Notes under the pieces: generated by a model
What the model saw: only the letters and a program-made list of their open reading frames with translations
Database searches by the model: none
Told to the model about the DNA's origin: nothing
From: Sphingopyxis panaciterrulae
GTDB lineage: Bacteria > Pseudomonadota > Alphaproteobacteria > Sphingomonadales > Sphingomonadaceae
Direction of reading: 5' to 3'
DNA length: 64,000 nucleotides
Assembly: GCF_014199295.1 (NCBI RefSeq)
Contig: NZ_JACIJH010000001.1
Coordinates: forward strand, 372,001-436,000
Program-made: the position numbers and the translations under genes
Shown: piece by piece, positions 48,357-56,290 of the stretch
Numbering within the stretch: position 1 is the stretch's first letter
Layout: each line of letters opens with the position of its first letter

Positions 48357-49253
48357 TTATATTAGCGCCACATCGAGTTGGCGACGAAATTCCGCGACGA
48401 CCTCGGCGGCTGCGGGCGACATCGTCTTGCCCTCCCGCGTTGCCAGATACAGTTGCGCGACGCGGCGATCATCCGGCCATGATGCGGGCAGCGGCAACGG
48501 CGCCAACTCGCTATAAGGCCAGCCCATGCGCGTCAGGGCGGGTGTCGCCACGACCAGGGCGTCACTGTTCAGCGCAACGCGGCCGATCACGTCATAATCG
48601 TCGCAGGCCAGAAGCGGGCGATAGCCACCCGCCGCGATACGGCGATGGCTGGTAACGGGAATCCTCCCGCCCAGAATGGGAAACCGGTCGAGGGCTTCGG
48701 CGCCGGGCAGCCCTTCCGCAAGCACGGGGTGATCGTGCCGGGCCAGCAGGGCCAGGGGCATGGTGCCGACGAGAGTCGTTTCGATGCCCTCGATCGGCAA
48801 GTCCTCGGCCAGCGACGCTATGAGGAAATCGAGCTCGCCGCGCGCTACCTTGAGCGCAAGGTCGGAGGCGGACCCGATTTCCGTCGATATTTCGATCCCC
48901 ATTCCATCCCGAACGAAACGCTCCATCGACGGCGCCAGAACCAGCTTGGCCGGCACCGGTCCCAGCCCCGCACGGACTTTCCCCAGCCGTCCGCCCCGTA
49001 TCGCTCGCAGTTCGGCCTGCAGGTCCGCCATCCCGTCGAGCAATCCGGTCGCTCGGCGAAGAAGCGCGGCTCCCGCGGCAGTGGGTGCGATGCCCTTGCG
49101 GCTGCGATCGAAAAGCCGGACCCCGACCTCGGCTTCGAGCGCCTGGATGCTCTTGGTCAGGGCAGGCTGCGTCAGGCCCAGCTTGGCGGCGGCGACGCGA
49201 AAGCTTCCTTCGTCCGCCAGGGATTTTGCATGAACGAGGTGGCGCAGTTCCAT
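48357..49253 (-). CDS. LysR-family transcriptional regulator
   Basis: A 298-residue LysR regulator starting MELRHLVHAKSLADEGSFRVAAAKLGLTQPALTKSIQALEAEVGVRLFDR, with the full HTH and linker. The ligand domain (about residues 90-298) is standard. The TTG further upstream is not needed. It is divergent from the sterol-desaturase-family gene, and the gap holds a perfect 9-base inverted pair (49262/49303), so that gene is its most likely target. A similar half-site upstream of the APH gene may be a second target. Confidence 0.92.
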   Translation of the reverse strand: MELRHLVHAKSLADEGSFRVAAAKLGLTQPALTKSIQALEAEVGVRLFDRSRKGIAPTAAGAALLRRATGLLDGMADLQAELRAIRGGRLGKVRAGLGPVPAKLVLAPSMERFVRDGMGIEISTEIGSASDLALKVARGELDFLIASLAEDLPIEGIETTLVGTMPLALLARHDHPVLAEGLPGAEALDRFPILGGRIPVTSHRRIAAGGYRPLLACDDYDVIGRVALNSDALVVATPALTRMGWPYSELAPLPLPASWPDDRRVAQLYLATREGKTMSPAAAEVVAEFRRQLDVALI

Positions 49254-49261
49254 ATCTATAA

Positions 49262-49311
49262 CCAATAGAAATCAAAATACGTAATAATATTCATTGGAGA
49301 AATTCTATTGG
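49262..49311. promoter_or_regulatory. LysR operator region (CCAATAGAA dyad)
   Basis: CCAATAGAA at 49262-49270 and its exact inverse TTCTATTGG at 49303-49311, centre to centre 41 bases, with another half ATTGGAGAA at 49293. The region is AT-rich and lies directly between the divergent LysR and desaturase-family genes, the usual place for recognition and activation sites. Confidence 0.65.
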
Positions 49312-49318
49312 CATGTCT

Positions 49319-49336
49319 ACCTCCGATGAAGGAGGT
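49319..49336 (+). promoter_or_regulatory. Hairpin covering the ribosome-binding site
   Basis: ACCTCC, six bases, then GGAGGT: a perfect six-pair hairpin whose right arm is part of the Shine-Dalgarno sequence AAGGAGGT, 8 bases before the ATG at 49345. In the mRNA this could hold back translation until opened. Confidence 0.55.
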
Positions 49337-49344
49337 GCGGTCGA

Positions 49345-50178
49345 ATGGAAATTGGAATTTTCATCATTCCAGCGACGCTGGCAGTCCTGCTTCTCGAGTT
49401 GATCGCCGGCGCTCATCGCGGCATCTACAGCAGGAACGATTATGCGACCCTGATCCTCTGCATCGCCGTGACCCGGGTGGTGACCCGGCCGCTTTTCGCC
49501 GTGGCGATCGCCTTGCTGCTGTCTTCCTGCTTTCCGGCGGATCGGGGCGCGCTCGCAGCCTTTCCGGTGCTGCCGTCATTCCTTCTCATCCTGTTCGCGT
49601 GCGAATTCAGCTTTTACTGGGTGCATCGATGGGCCCATGAAGCCAAGGGCAAACCGGGGCGCGACTGGCTCTGGAAATTGCATCGGACACATCACGCCGG
49701 GAAATATATGAATGTCCTGGTGACGTTGCGCATCCATCCCCTCTGGACGCTCTTCGTGCCGACGACGTGGATTCTGGGCGCGGCCGTCTATTTCGGACAG
49801 GAACTTGCGGCGACGCTGACCATCCTGACCATCTATGGATGGAATCTGATCACCCATGCCCATTTCCGCTGGGATGACGCTATCCGGCGATCACGGCGCT
49901 TCGGTCGCCTGTTTCGTGCGATCGAGACGGTCCTGGTGTCGCCGGGCATCCATCACACCCACCATGGCTATGGGCGCGACGGTGCTTCCTTTCGCAATTA
50001 CGCCGTGACCTTTTCCTTTCTGGATCGGATTTTCGGGACCCTCCACATTCCGGAGGGTCGTCCCGCGAACTACGGCCTGCCCGGGCCCACGCCCCCCTGG
50101 TTCGAGGAAGTGTTTTTCCCCGTCTTCGGCTGGACGAGGGGACGGCGCGCAGCGAAGGATCGCCAGCCCGGGATTTAG
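49345..50178 (+). CDS. Sterol desaturase / fatty acid hydroxylase family protein
   Basis: A 277-residue integral membrane di-iron protein. The His clusters are WVHRWAHEAKG (about 91-101), LHRTHHAGKYMN (about 114-125) and IHHTHHGYGRD (about 208-218). Hydrophobic segments cover residues 3-20, 40-60, 70-90, 130-170. It is clearly distinct from the member at 6617. Position beside LysR and upstream of the TonB receptor suggests hydroxylation of the imported lipid or terpenoid; this is inference. Translation starts after the hairpin-covered AAGGAGGT. Confidence 0.85.
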   Translation: MEIGIFIIPATLAVLLLELIAGAHRGIYSRNDYATLILCIAVTRVVTRPLFAVAIALLLSSCFPADRGALAAFPVLPSFLLILFACEFSFYWVHRWAHEAKGKPGRDWLWKLHRTHHAGKYMNVLVTLRIHPLWTLFVPTTWILGAAVYFGQELAATLTILTIYGWNLITHAHFRWDDAIRRSRRFGRLFRAIETVLVSPGIHHTHHGYGRDGASFRNYAVTFSFLDRIFGTLHIPEGRPANYGLPGPTPPWFEEVFFPVFGWTRGRRAAKDRQPGI

Positions 50179-50361
50179 CCGGTCGATTGCCGTCCTTGTC
50201 GGACGGGGGCCGCGGCCGCGCTCATTCATTTCCTCGCCCGATGTGCTCGAATGAGGACGGAAAGGGCCCGAAGAGCGCCCCGATTCTCTCTTCTCGCGGG
50301 GTTCCCAGCGAGGCAATGTCCTTAAATTTTCATATAAATTCACAGAATAATATATACGATA

Positions 50362-50389
50362 TTGACAGCCCTCCAAGCCGGGCTAGGTT
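50362..50389 (+). promoter_or_regulatory. Possible promoter of the TonB receptor gene
   Basis: TTGACA, 16 bases, TAGGTT; about 71 bases before the receptor ATG. Upstream lies the AT-rich AATAATATATACGATA, which could be an UP element or operator. The 280 bases between the desaturase-family gene and the receptor hold no gene. Confidence 0.5.
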
Positions 50390-50460
50390 CCGTCGGGGAA
50401 GCTTCGAATGAGACTCGAAGGGAAAAGGGCCAAAGAGCCCGGAACGGGAGAGGAACCCCC

Positions 50461-53034
50461 ATGCACAAGTGGAAAGCGATATTATTCGCCGGCGCGGCGA
50501 GTGTGTTTTTGATCCAGCCGGCGCAGGCACAAAGCGAAGGCGAGTCCGCGCCGGCCGCCGATGGTGCGGATCGGCAGGGAGGCCTTGGCGAGATCGTCGT
50601 GACCGCCCGGCGCCAGGAAGAGCGGCTGCAGGACGTTCCGATCGCGGTGTCGGTGGTGTCGCAGGAACAGATGGATCAGCGCGGAAGCTTCAATCCCGTC
50701 GACCTCGTCCAGACGACGCCGGGCCTGGCGGTTTCGGCTTCGGTCTCCGACCGCAACAATCTGACCTACACGATCCGCGGCCAGGGCTTTTCCTTTGGTA
50801 CCGTCTTTCCAGCGGTTATCACCTATTTCGCCGAAGTGCCGATCTCGCGGCTGACGCAAGGGCAATTCTACGACCTCGCCAATGTGCAGGTGCTGCGCGG
50901 TCCGCAGGGAGTGGGTTTCGGCCGCGTCACGGACGGCGGCAACGTCATGGTCTCGCCGCAGACGCCGAAGGAGGATTTCGGCGGCTATGTCGGGGTCAAG
51001 GTCGGCAATTACGGCCTGCGCACGGTCAATGGTGCGATCAACATTCCGATCGTCGAGGATCGGGTGCTGTTGCGCGGCGCGTTCGAAACCGCGCGGCGCG
51101 ACGGTTTTACGCGCAACCTCGCGACCGGACAGCGGCATGACAATCTCGCCTATGAAGGATTCCGCGGCTCGCTGACGCTGCGGCCGACCGACACGATCGA
51201 GAATACGACGATCCTGTCCTATCAGAACACGCACGACAACGGCACCGCCGTGATCTTTGGGGGCATCAACGATGCCGCGCTCGGTGCGAACATCGCCGGC
51301 CTCGCGGGGCTGTTCGCGGGCGGTTACGGCATCGACGCGAACGGCAGCGTCGTGCCGATGGCGCCGGGGCTGACGCCGTTCACCGCGACCAATTATCTCG
51401 CCGCCCAGCACGCGCAGCTCGACGCACAGAATGCGCGGGGCCCGCGCGCGATCTCGCTTGTCGACCCGCTCTACAGCAAGCGGAAGAATCTCTATCTCGT
51501 CAATCGCACGGTCGTCGACCTGGCCGACGACATCCAGCTTACCAATATCTTCGGCTATGTCCGCGAAAAGGAGGACGAAGCCTCCAACTTCGGCGCCGCC
51601 AACGGAGCCGCGGTGCTGACCTGCCACTCGGCCTGCCCGAACACCGACGTGCTCTTCACCAACGCCGAACAGCTCAGTGAGGAGTTGCGATTGTCGGGCC
51701 TCGCCCTCGACGGCAAGCTCAACTGGGCCGTCGGCGGCTATATGGACGAGCAGCGCCCCGGCGGCCCGGCCGAAAACGCCACCATCAACGTCGCGATCCT
51801 GCAGCGCGCCGGCGTGAACGATCTGACGACCAAGTCGCGCGCCGTCTATGGTTCGCTGGAATATGCGATCACCGACAATCTGAAGATCAACGGCGGTCTG
51901 CGCTATACGCACGACCGGGTACTGTCGCGCCAGGCGACCTACCTCAGCCCGATCCCGGGCGGCGAAGAGGCGCTCAAGGCCTTTCTGATGGGGCCGGGCG
52001 GCGGCAATGTTCCCGAACCGCTCGCCGATGTCCTCGTCGCGTCCACCTTCGCACCCATCCCGCACGGCAAATGCCAGGACTATGGCTTCGGTTCGCTCGA
52101 TCTGGGGCCGGGGGTCGGCGTGATCCCGCTCAACAACGTTCTCGGGACCGCGACCTGCGTCGAAACGCGGGGGTCGTTCAAATCGACCACCTGGACTTTC
52201 GGGGCGTCCTACAAGACCGATGCGGGGCAGCTCTTCTATGCCAAGATCAGCAAGGGATATCGTCCCGGCGGCGTAAACAGTTCGGCCCCCCCCGGCGTCA
52301 GCCCGGCCTACCAGCCGGAAACCGACGTTTCGATCGAGGCGGGCGTCAAGGCGGACTTCGATTTCGATGGCGTGTTCCTGCGCACCAACCTTGCCGCCTA
52401 TACCGACCGCTACAAGGCCATTCAGAAGAATGTCGTCCTGCCGGGAGCGGTGCCGGTCTCGCTGGTGCAGAATGTCAACAACGGCCGGATCAAGGGCATC
52501 GAGGCGGAGGTCAGCCTGATCCCGGTCGAGGGACTGACCCTTGGCGGCACCTTTGCCTATACCGACGCGACGTTCGACCGCACGACGCCCGATCCGGTCG
52601 CGAATCCTTGCGATCCCACCTCGGTGGCGATCGTCGGTTTCTGCTCGGACAACCGCTTCAACTCGGTGCCCAAGACGCAATATACGCTGAACCTCGATTA
52701 TGTGCTGCCGCTCGATGACAAGATCGGCAAGATCAGCTTCGGCGGCCGTCTCTATCACCAGTCGAGCGTCGCACTCACCGATACGAGCGCGCTCAACCCG
52801 AACGCGATCGAGCCCGCCTATACGACGCTCGATTTCTCGCTCAACTGGAAGGATGTGATGGGGCAGCCGGTCGATCTCGGCGTCTTCCTGACCAATGCGA
52901 CGAACAAGCTCTATCGCATCGGCAGCAACGACCTAACCCAGCGGTCGTCGCTGGGCGTCCGCGGTAGCATCTACGCGCCGCCGCGGATGTGGGGCGTCAG
53001 CCTGAAATATCGCTTCGGCGGCGACGCCTATTGA
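50461..53034 (+). CDS. TonB-dependent outer-membrane receptor
   Basis: An 857-residue receptor. Signal peptide MHKWKAILFAGAASVFLIQPAQAQ, then the TonB box/plug entry GEIVVTARRQEERLQDVPIAVSVVS (about 43-67), plug parts TPGLAVSASVSDRNNLTYTIRGQG and VQVLRGPQGVGFGRVTDGG, and barrel strands ending with aromatic residues (WGVSLKYRFGGDAY at the C-terminus). It belongs to the large sphingomonad receptor group that imports hydrophobic or glycosidic compounds rather than only siderophores. The arylsulfatase gene follows after 85 bases, so the pair is likely one uptake unit for a sulfated substrate. GGGAGAGGAA precedes the ATG. Confidence 0.92.
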   Translation: MHKWKAILFAGAASVFLIQPAQAQSEGESAPAADGADRQGGLGEIVVTARRQEERLQDVPIAVSVVSQEQMDQRGSFNPVDLVQTTPGLAVSASVSDRNNLTYTIRGQGFSFGTVFPAVITYFAEVPISRLTQGQFYDLANVQVLRGPQGVGFGRVTDGGNVMVSPQTPKEDFGGYVGVKVGNYGLRTVNGAINIPIVEDRVLLRGAFETARRDGFTRNLATGQRHDNLAYEGFRGSLTLRPTDTIENTTILSYQNTHDNGTAVIFGGINDAALGANIAGLAGLFAGGYGIDANGSVVPMAPGLTPFTATNYLAAQHAQLDAQNARGPRAISLVDPLYSKRKNLYLVNRTVVDLADDIQLTNIFGYVREKEDEASNFGAANGAAVLTCHSACPNTDVLFTNAEQLSEELRLSGLALDGKLNWAVGGYMDEQRPGGPAENATINVAILQRAGVNDLTTKSRAVYGSLEYAITDNLKINGGLRYTHDRVLSRQATYLSPIPGGEEALKAFLMGPGGGNVPEPLADVLVASTFAPIPHGKCQDYGFGSLDLGPGVGVIPLNNVLGTATCVETRGSFKSTTWTFGASYKTDAGQLFYAKISKGYRPGGVNSSAPPGVSPAYQPETDVSIEAGVKADFDFDGVFLRTNLAAYTDRYKAIQKNVVLPGAVPVSLVQNVNNGRIKGIEAEVSLIPVEGLTLGGTFAYTDATFDRTTPDPVANPCDPTSVAIVGFCSDNRFNSVPKTQYTLNLDYVLPLDDKIGKISFGGRLYHQSSVALTDTSALNPNAIEPAYTTLDFSLNWKDVMGQPVDLGVFLTNATNKLYRIGSNDLTQRSSLGVRGSIYAPPRMWGVSLKYRFGGDAY

Positions 53035-53044
53035 CGGCTTGGCG

Positions 53045-53084
53045 CCGCTGCGACCGGGCGGCCCTCGCCGTCCGGTCGCAGCGG
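53045..53084 (+). promoter_or_regulatory. Strong intercistronic hairpin, receptor / arylsulfatase
   Basis: CCGCTGCGACCGG and its exact inverse CCGGTCGCAGCGG form a 13-base-pair GC-rich stem with a 14-base loop. There is no T-run, so it is more likely an mRNA-stabilising or processing element between receptor and sulfatase than a full terminator. Confidence 0.65.
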
Positions 53085-53119
53085 TGTCGACGCGCGGCGC
53101 CCATCCGAAAGAGTTCAAC

Positions 53120-55396
53120 ATGATCGACCGCAGGTTTTCCGCCATCCTTCTGCTTGCCGCGACCGCGCTGGTTGCGCCCGCTGTCGCGCAGGAGGCAGCA
53201 GAGGCGCTGCCGGCATGGCCGTCTCAGCCCGCCGCGCCGGCGGGAGCACCCAATGTGCTGGTCGTGCTCACCGACGACACCGGCTTCGCCGCTTCATCGA
53301 CCTTTGGCGGCCCCGTGCCGACGCCGACGCTCGACCGGCTTGCGCAGCGCGGCCTGCGCTTCAACCGCTTCCACACCGCGGCCATCTGTTCGGCGAGCCG
53401 TGCCGCGCTGCTGACCGGGCGCAACCCGGCCCGCGTCGGCATGTCGGGCGTCACCAATTCGGCAAGTTCGCACCCCGCCTATACCACCATCCTTCCGAAA
53501 AGCGCGGCGACCATCGCCCGCATCCTGCGTGACAACGGCTACAATACCGCGATGGTGGGCAAGGCGCATATCACGCCGAAATGGGAAACGGGGCCGACCG
53601 GCCCGTTCGATCGCTGGCCGACCGGGCTGGGCTTTGAATATTTTTACGGTTTCCTCGACGGCGATACCGATCAGTTCGCGCCGCAACTCTATCTCGGCAC
53701 GGAACCGGTCGAACCGCCCGTCGACGACCCCGGCTATATCCTCGATCGCGACCTTGCCAACCGCGCGATGACCTGGCTGCGGCGCCAGCACGCGGTGCAG
53801 CCCGACAAGCCCTTCTTTCTCTATTATGCGACCGGCACCGCCCACTCGCCGTTCCAGGCGCCGCGCGAATGGGTCGAACGCTTCCGCGGTCGCTTCGACC
53901 TCGGCTGGGACGCGCTGCGCGAGCGCACGCTGCAGCGGCAGATCGCTATGGGCATCGTCCCCGCCGGCACACGCCTGACGCCGCGGCCGCCCGAAATCGC
54001 GGCGTGGGACAGCCTGCCGGCCGAAAAGAAGCGGCTCTATGCGCGGATGATGGAGGCTTATGCCGCGGCGATCGCCTATGCCGACGATCAGATCGGCCGG
54101 GTGCTCGACGAGATCGAGCGCGCCGGGGAACTCGACAACACGCTCGTCCTCTTCGTCGAAGGCGACAACGGATCGAGCGCCGAGGGCGGTGCGAACGGCC
54201 TGTTTAATGAAACAGCAGGCCTGAACGAGGCGGGCGAGGCCGATTATCCCGTCGCGCTCGCGAACATCGACCGGTTCGGCGGTCCGATGACCTATGGGCA
54301 TTTCCCGACCGGCTGGGCCCATGCGATGTCGACGCCCTTTCCCTATTTCAAGCGTGTCGCCTCGCACCTCGGCGCGACGCGCAACGCGATGGTGCTTTCC
54401 TGGCCGCGCCGCGCGCCCGATGTGCGTGGCGAGGTGCGCAGCCAATATCATTATCTGACCGATATCGTGCCGACGATCCTCGATGCGGCGGGTATCGCGC
54501 CGCCGCAGGCGGTGGATGGCGTTTCGCAGATGACGCTCGACGGCGCTTCGATGCTCTATGCCATCCGCGGCGCATCGGCCTCGTCGACGCGGCGGATGCA
54601 ATTTTACGAGCTGTCGGGCGATGCCGCCATCTATGCCGACGGCTGGCTCGCCAACACGCGGCCGGTGACCATGCCGTGGCAATTCACCGGCTTCAAGGAC
54701 GTGCCCTTTGGCGAGCGGAGGTGGGAACTCTATGACCTCTCGCGCGACTTCAGCCAGTCGACCGACCTTGCGGCGCGAAATCCGGCCAAGCTGGCCGAGC
54801 TCAAGGCGCTCTTCTTCCGTGAGGCCGAACGCAATAATGCGCTTCCCATTTCGCGTTCGCCGCGCGGCCTGCCGGCGCCCGACATCAACAAGGGGCGCAC
54901 GCGCTTTTCCTATCCCGCGGGGGTCCAACGCATCCCGAGCGCGATCGCGCCGGCGATCCTCAATCGCTCCTTCTCGCTCGTCGCCCGCGTCGAGGTGCCG
55001 ACCGGCGGCGGCAACGGCATGCTGGTGACGCAGGGCGGCCGCTTCGGCGGCTATGGCCTGTTCGTGCGAAACGGGGTGCCGCGCTTCGTGTACAACAGGC
55101 TCGGGCTTCAGCGGACTATGGTCGACTGGACCGATACGCTGGCGCCGGGACGGCACGAAATCCGGCTCGACTTCGACTATGACGGCGGCGGGCTGGGGCA
55201 GGGCGGTACCGCCCGCCTGTCGGTCGACGGTGCGTCGCCGGTGGTCGTGCGCGTGCCCGCGACGATCCGGCTCCTGATGCCGCTTTCCGAAACTTTCGAT
55301 GTCGGCGTCGATACCGGCACGCCCGTCAGTGAGGATTATCGCGTGCCTTTCGCCTTCGACGCAAAGCTTCAGGATGTGACGGTGCTGCTGCGCTGA
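53120..55396 (+). CDS. Arylsulfatase, exported
   Basis: A 758-residue type I sulfatase with signal peptide MIDRRFSAILLLAATALVAPAVAQ. Metal ligands in VLTDDTGFA (Asp52/53); the formylglycine site is Cys90 in AICSASRAALLTGR, a CxAxR rather than the usual CxPxR; VGKAHITPKWE follows (Lys/His), then VEGDNGSSAEGGANG (Asp/Asn). After the catalytic core, from about residue 590, comes a C-terminal beta-rich domain (SLVARVEVPTGGGNGMLVTQGGRFGGYGLF) known from large bacterial arylsulfatases. It removes sulfate from aryl or alkyl sulfate esters in the periplasm. No formylglycine-generating enzyme is in the window. Confidence 0.92.
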   Translation: MIDRRFSAILLLAATALVAPAVAQEAAEALPAWPSQPAAPAGAPNVLVVLTDDTGFAASSTFGGPVPTPTLDRLAQRGLRFNRFHTAAICSASRAALLTGRNPARVGMSGVTNSASSHPAYTTILPKSAATIARILRDNGYNTAMVGKAHITPKWETGPTGPFDRWPTGLGFEYFYGFLDGDTDQFAPQLYLGTEPVEPPVDDPGYILDRDLANRAMTWLRRQHAVQPDKPFFLYYATGTAHSPFQAPREWVERFRGRFDLGWDALRERTLQRQIAMGIVPAGTRLTPRPPEIAAWDSLPAEKKRLYARMMEAYAAAIAYADDQIGRVLDEIERAGELDNTLVLFVEGDNGSSAEGGANGLFNETAGLNEAGEADYPVALANIDRFGGPMTYGHFPTGWAHAMSTPFPYFKRVASHLGATRNAMVLSWPRRAPDVRGEVRSQYHYLTDIVPTILDAAGIAPPQAVDGVSQMTLDGASMLYAIRGASASSTRRMQFYELSGDAAIYADGWLANTRPVTMPWQFTGFKDVPFGERRWELYDLSRDFSQSTDLAARNPAKLAELKALFFREAERNNALPISRSPRGLPAPDINKGRTRFSYPAGVQRIPSAIAPAILNRSFSLVARVEVPTGGGNGMLVTQGGRFGGYGLFVRNGVPRFVYNRLGLQRTMVDWTDTLAPGRHEIRLDFDYDGGGLGQGGTARLSVDGASPVVVRVPATIRLLMPLSETFDVGVDTGTPVSEDYRVPFAFDAKLQDVTVLLR

Positions 55397-55399
55397 GGG

Positions 55400-55420
55400 A
55401 AGGGCGGACGCCGCCCTTTT
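55400..55420 (+). terminator. Rho-independent terminator after the arylsulfatase
   Basis: AAGGGCGG, loop ACG, CCGCCCTT followed by TT, four T in all: a short strong stem four bases after the sulfatase stop. The convergent crotonase ends 48 bases on. Confidence 0.72.
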
Positions 55421-55467
55421 CGGCGGGAAGGCGGAGATGGGGGCGCCCGCCTTCGATCCGATAAGGC

Positions 55468-56235
55468 CTATTTGTTGCCGTCAGCTTCACGCGCGCGTTT
55501 CGCGGCGCGCAGCATCTCGATGAAGGCGTCGGTCTCGCGCTGCAAATAGGCGTTGGCGTCGGTTTCGAGCGCATTTGCCTGAAACAGCCCGCGCGTCAGC
55601 CGCATCTGCAGCTTGGGCACGCTCGCCAGCTTTTCGGCCACCGCGATGGCTTCGTCGATCACCCGATCATCGGGAACGACGCGGCTGATCAGGCCGATCT
55701 CCTTCGCCTCCGTCGCGCTCAGCTTTTGCGAGGTCAGGCAGATGTCGAGCGCGCGGCCATAGCCGACGAGCCGCGGCAGCAGCGCGGTGCAGCCGAGTTC
55801 GGGCATGTAGCCGAGCGAGAGGAAGGGAAAGCTCCAGGTCGATCCCTCGCCGCCGATGCGGATATCCATCGGCAAAAGCTGGGTGACGCCAAGCCCGATC
55901 GCCGCGCCGTGCACGGCGCCGACCATGGGTTTCGAGCGCACGAGCAGGTGAATCCAGCCCTTGTCCTGCATCATGCAGATCTGCGCGATGTTCAGTTTCC
56001 CGCCCGTGTCGGGATCGACCTCGGGCCCCGCCTTGAAATCGGTTCCGGCGCAGAAGATCGGTCCCTCGTGGGTCAGCACGATCGCGCCGACCTCTTCGTC
56101 CTCGTTGGCGCTTTCGATCGCCCGCTCGGTCTCGCGGTAGAGTGGCGGACTCCACGCGTTGCGCCGCTCCTGCTTGTCATAGGTGATGACCGCGACGGCC
56201 CCACGCTTTTCGTAGCGGATATGTTCGTATGTCAT
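55468..56235 (-). CDS. Enoyl-CoA hydratase/isomerase family protein
   Basis: A 255-residue crotonase: VAVITYDKQERRNAWSPPLYRETERAI, VLTHEGPIFCAGTDFKAGPE, AVHGAAIGLGVTQLLPMDIRIGGEGSTWSFPFLSLGYMPELG and LISRVVPDDRVIDEAIAVAEKLA. The Glu in PELG is in the usual catalytic position. It lies 55 bases after the MaoC-like gene on the same strand and is probably co-transcribed, giving two hydratase-type enzymes in one unit, likely for two steps or two chain positions. Confidence 0.9.
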   Translation of the reverse strand: MTYEHIRYEKRGAVAVITYDKQERRNAWSPPLYRETERAIESANEDEEVGAIVLTHEGPIFCAGTDFKAGPEVDPDTGGKLNIAQICMMQDKGWIHLLVRSKPMVGAVHGAAIGLGVTQLLPMDIRIGGEGSTWSFPFLSLGYMPELGCTALLPRLVGYGRALDICLTSQKLSATEAKEIGLISRVVPDDRVIDEAIAVAEKLASVPKLQMRLTRGLFQANALETDANAYLQRETDAFIEMLRAAKRAREADGNK

Positions 56236-56290
56236 CCTGCCGTCCCTCGATGGACCGCGGCGCCGGCGAGCGCCGCGGCGCGAGCGGGAA

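Noticed and set aside
49345..50178. Two sterol-desaturase-family genes (6617 and 49345) considered as a recent duplication
   Set aside because: Their His-cluster contexts and lengths differ widely; they are separate branches of the superfamily.
50482..52758. Open frame of about 758 codons on the minus strand opposite the TonB receptor
   Set aside because: It mirrors the receptor codon pattern, is Arg/Asp/His-rich without any domain, and lacks a ribosome site; it is a high-GC shadow.
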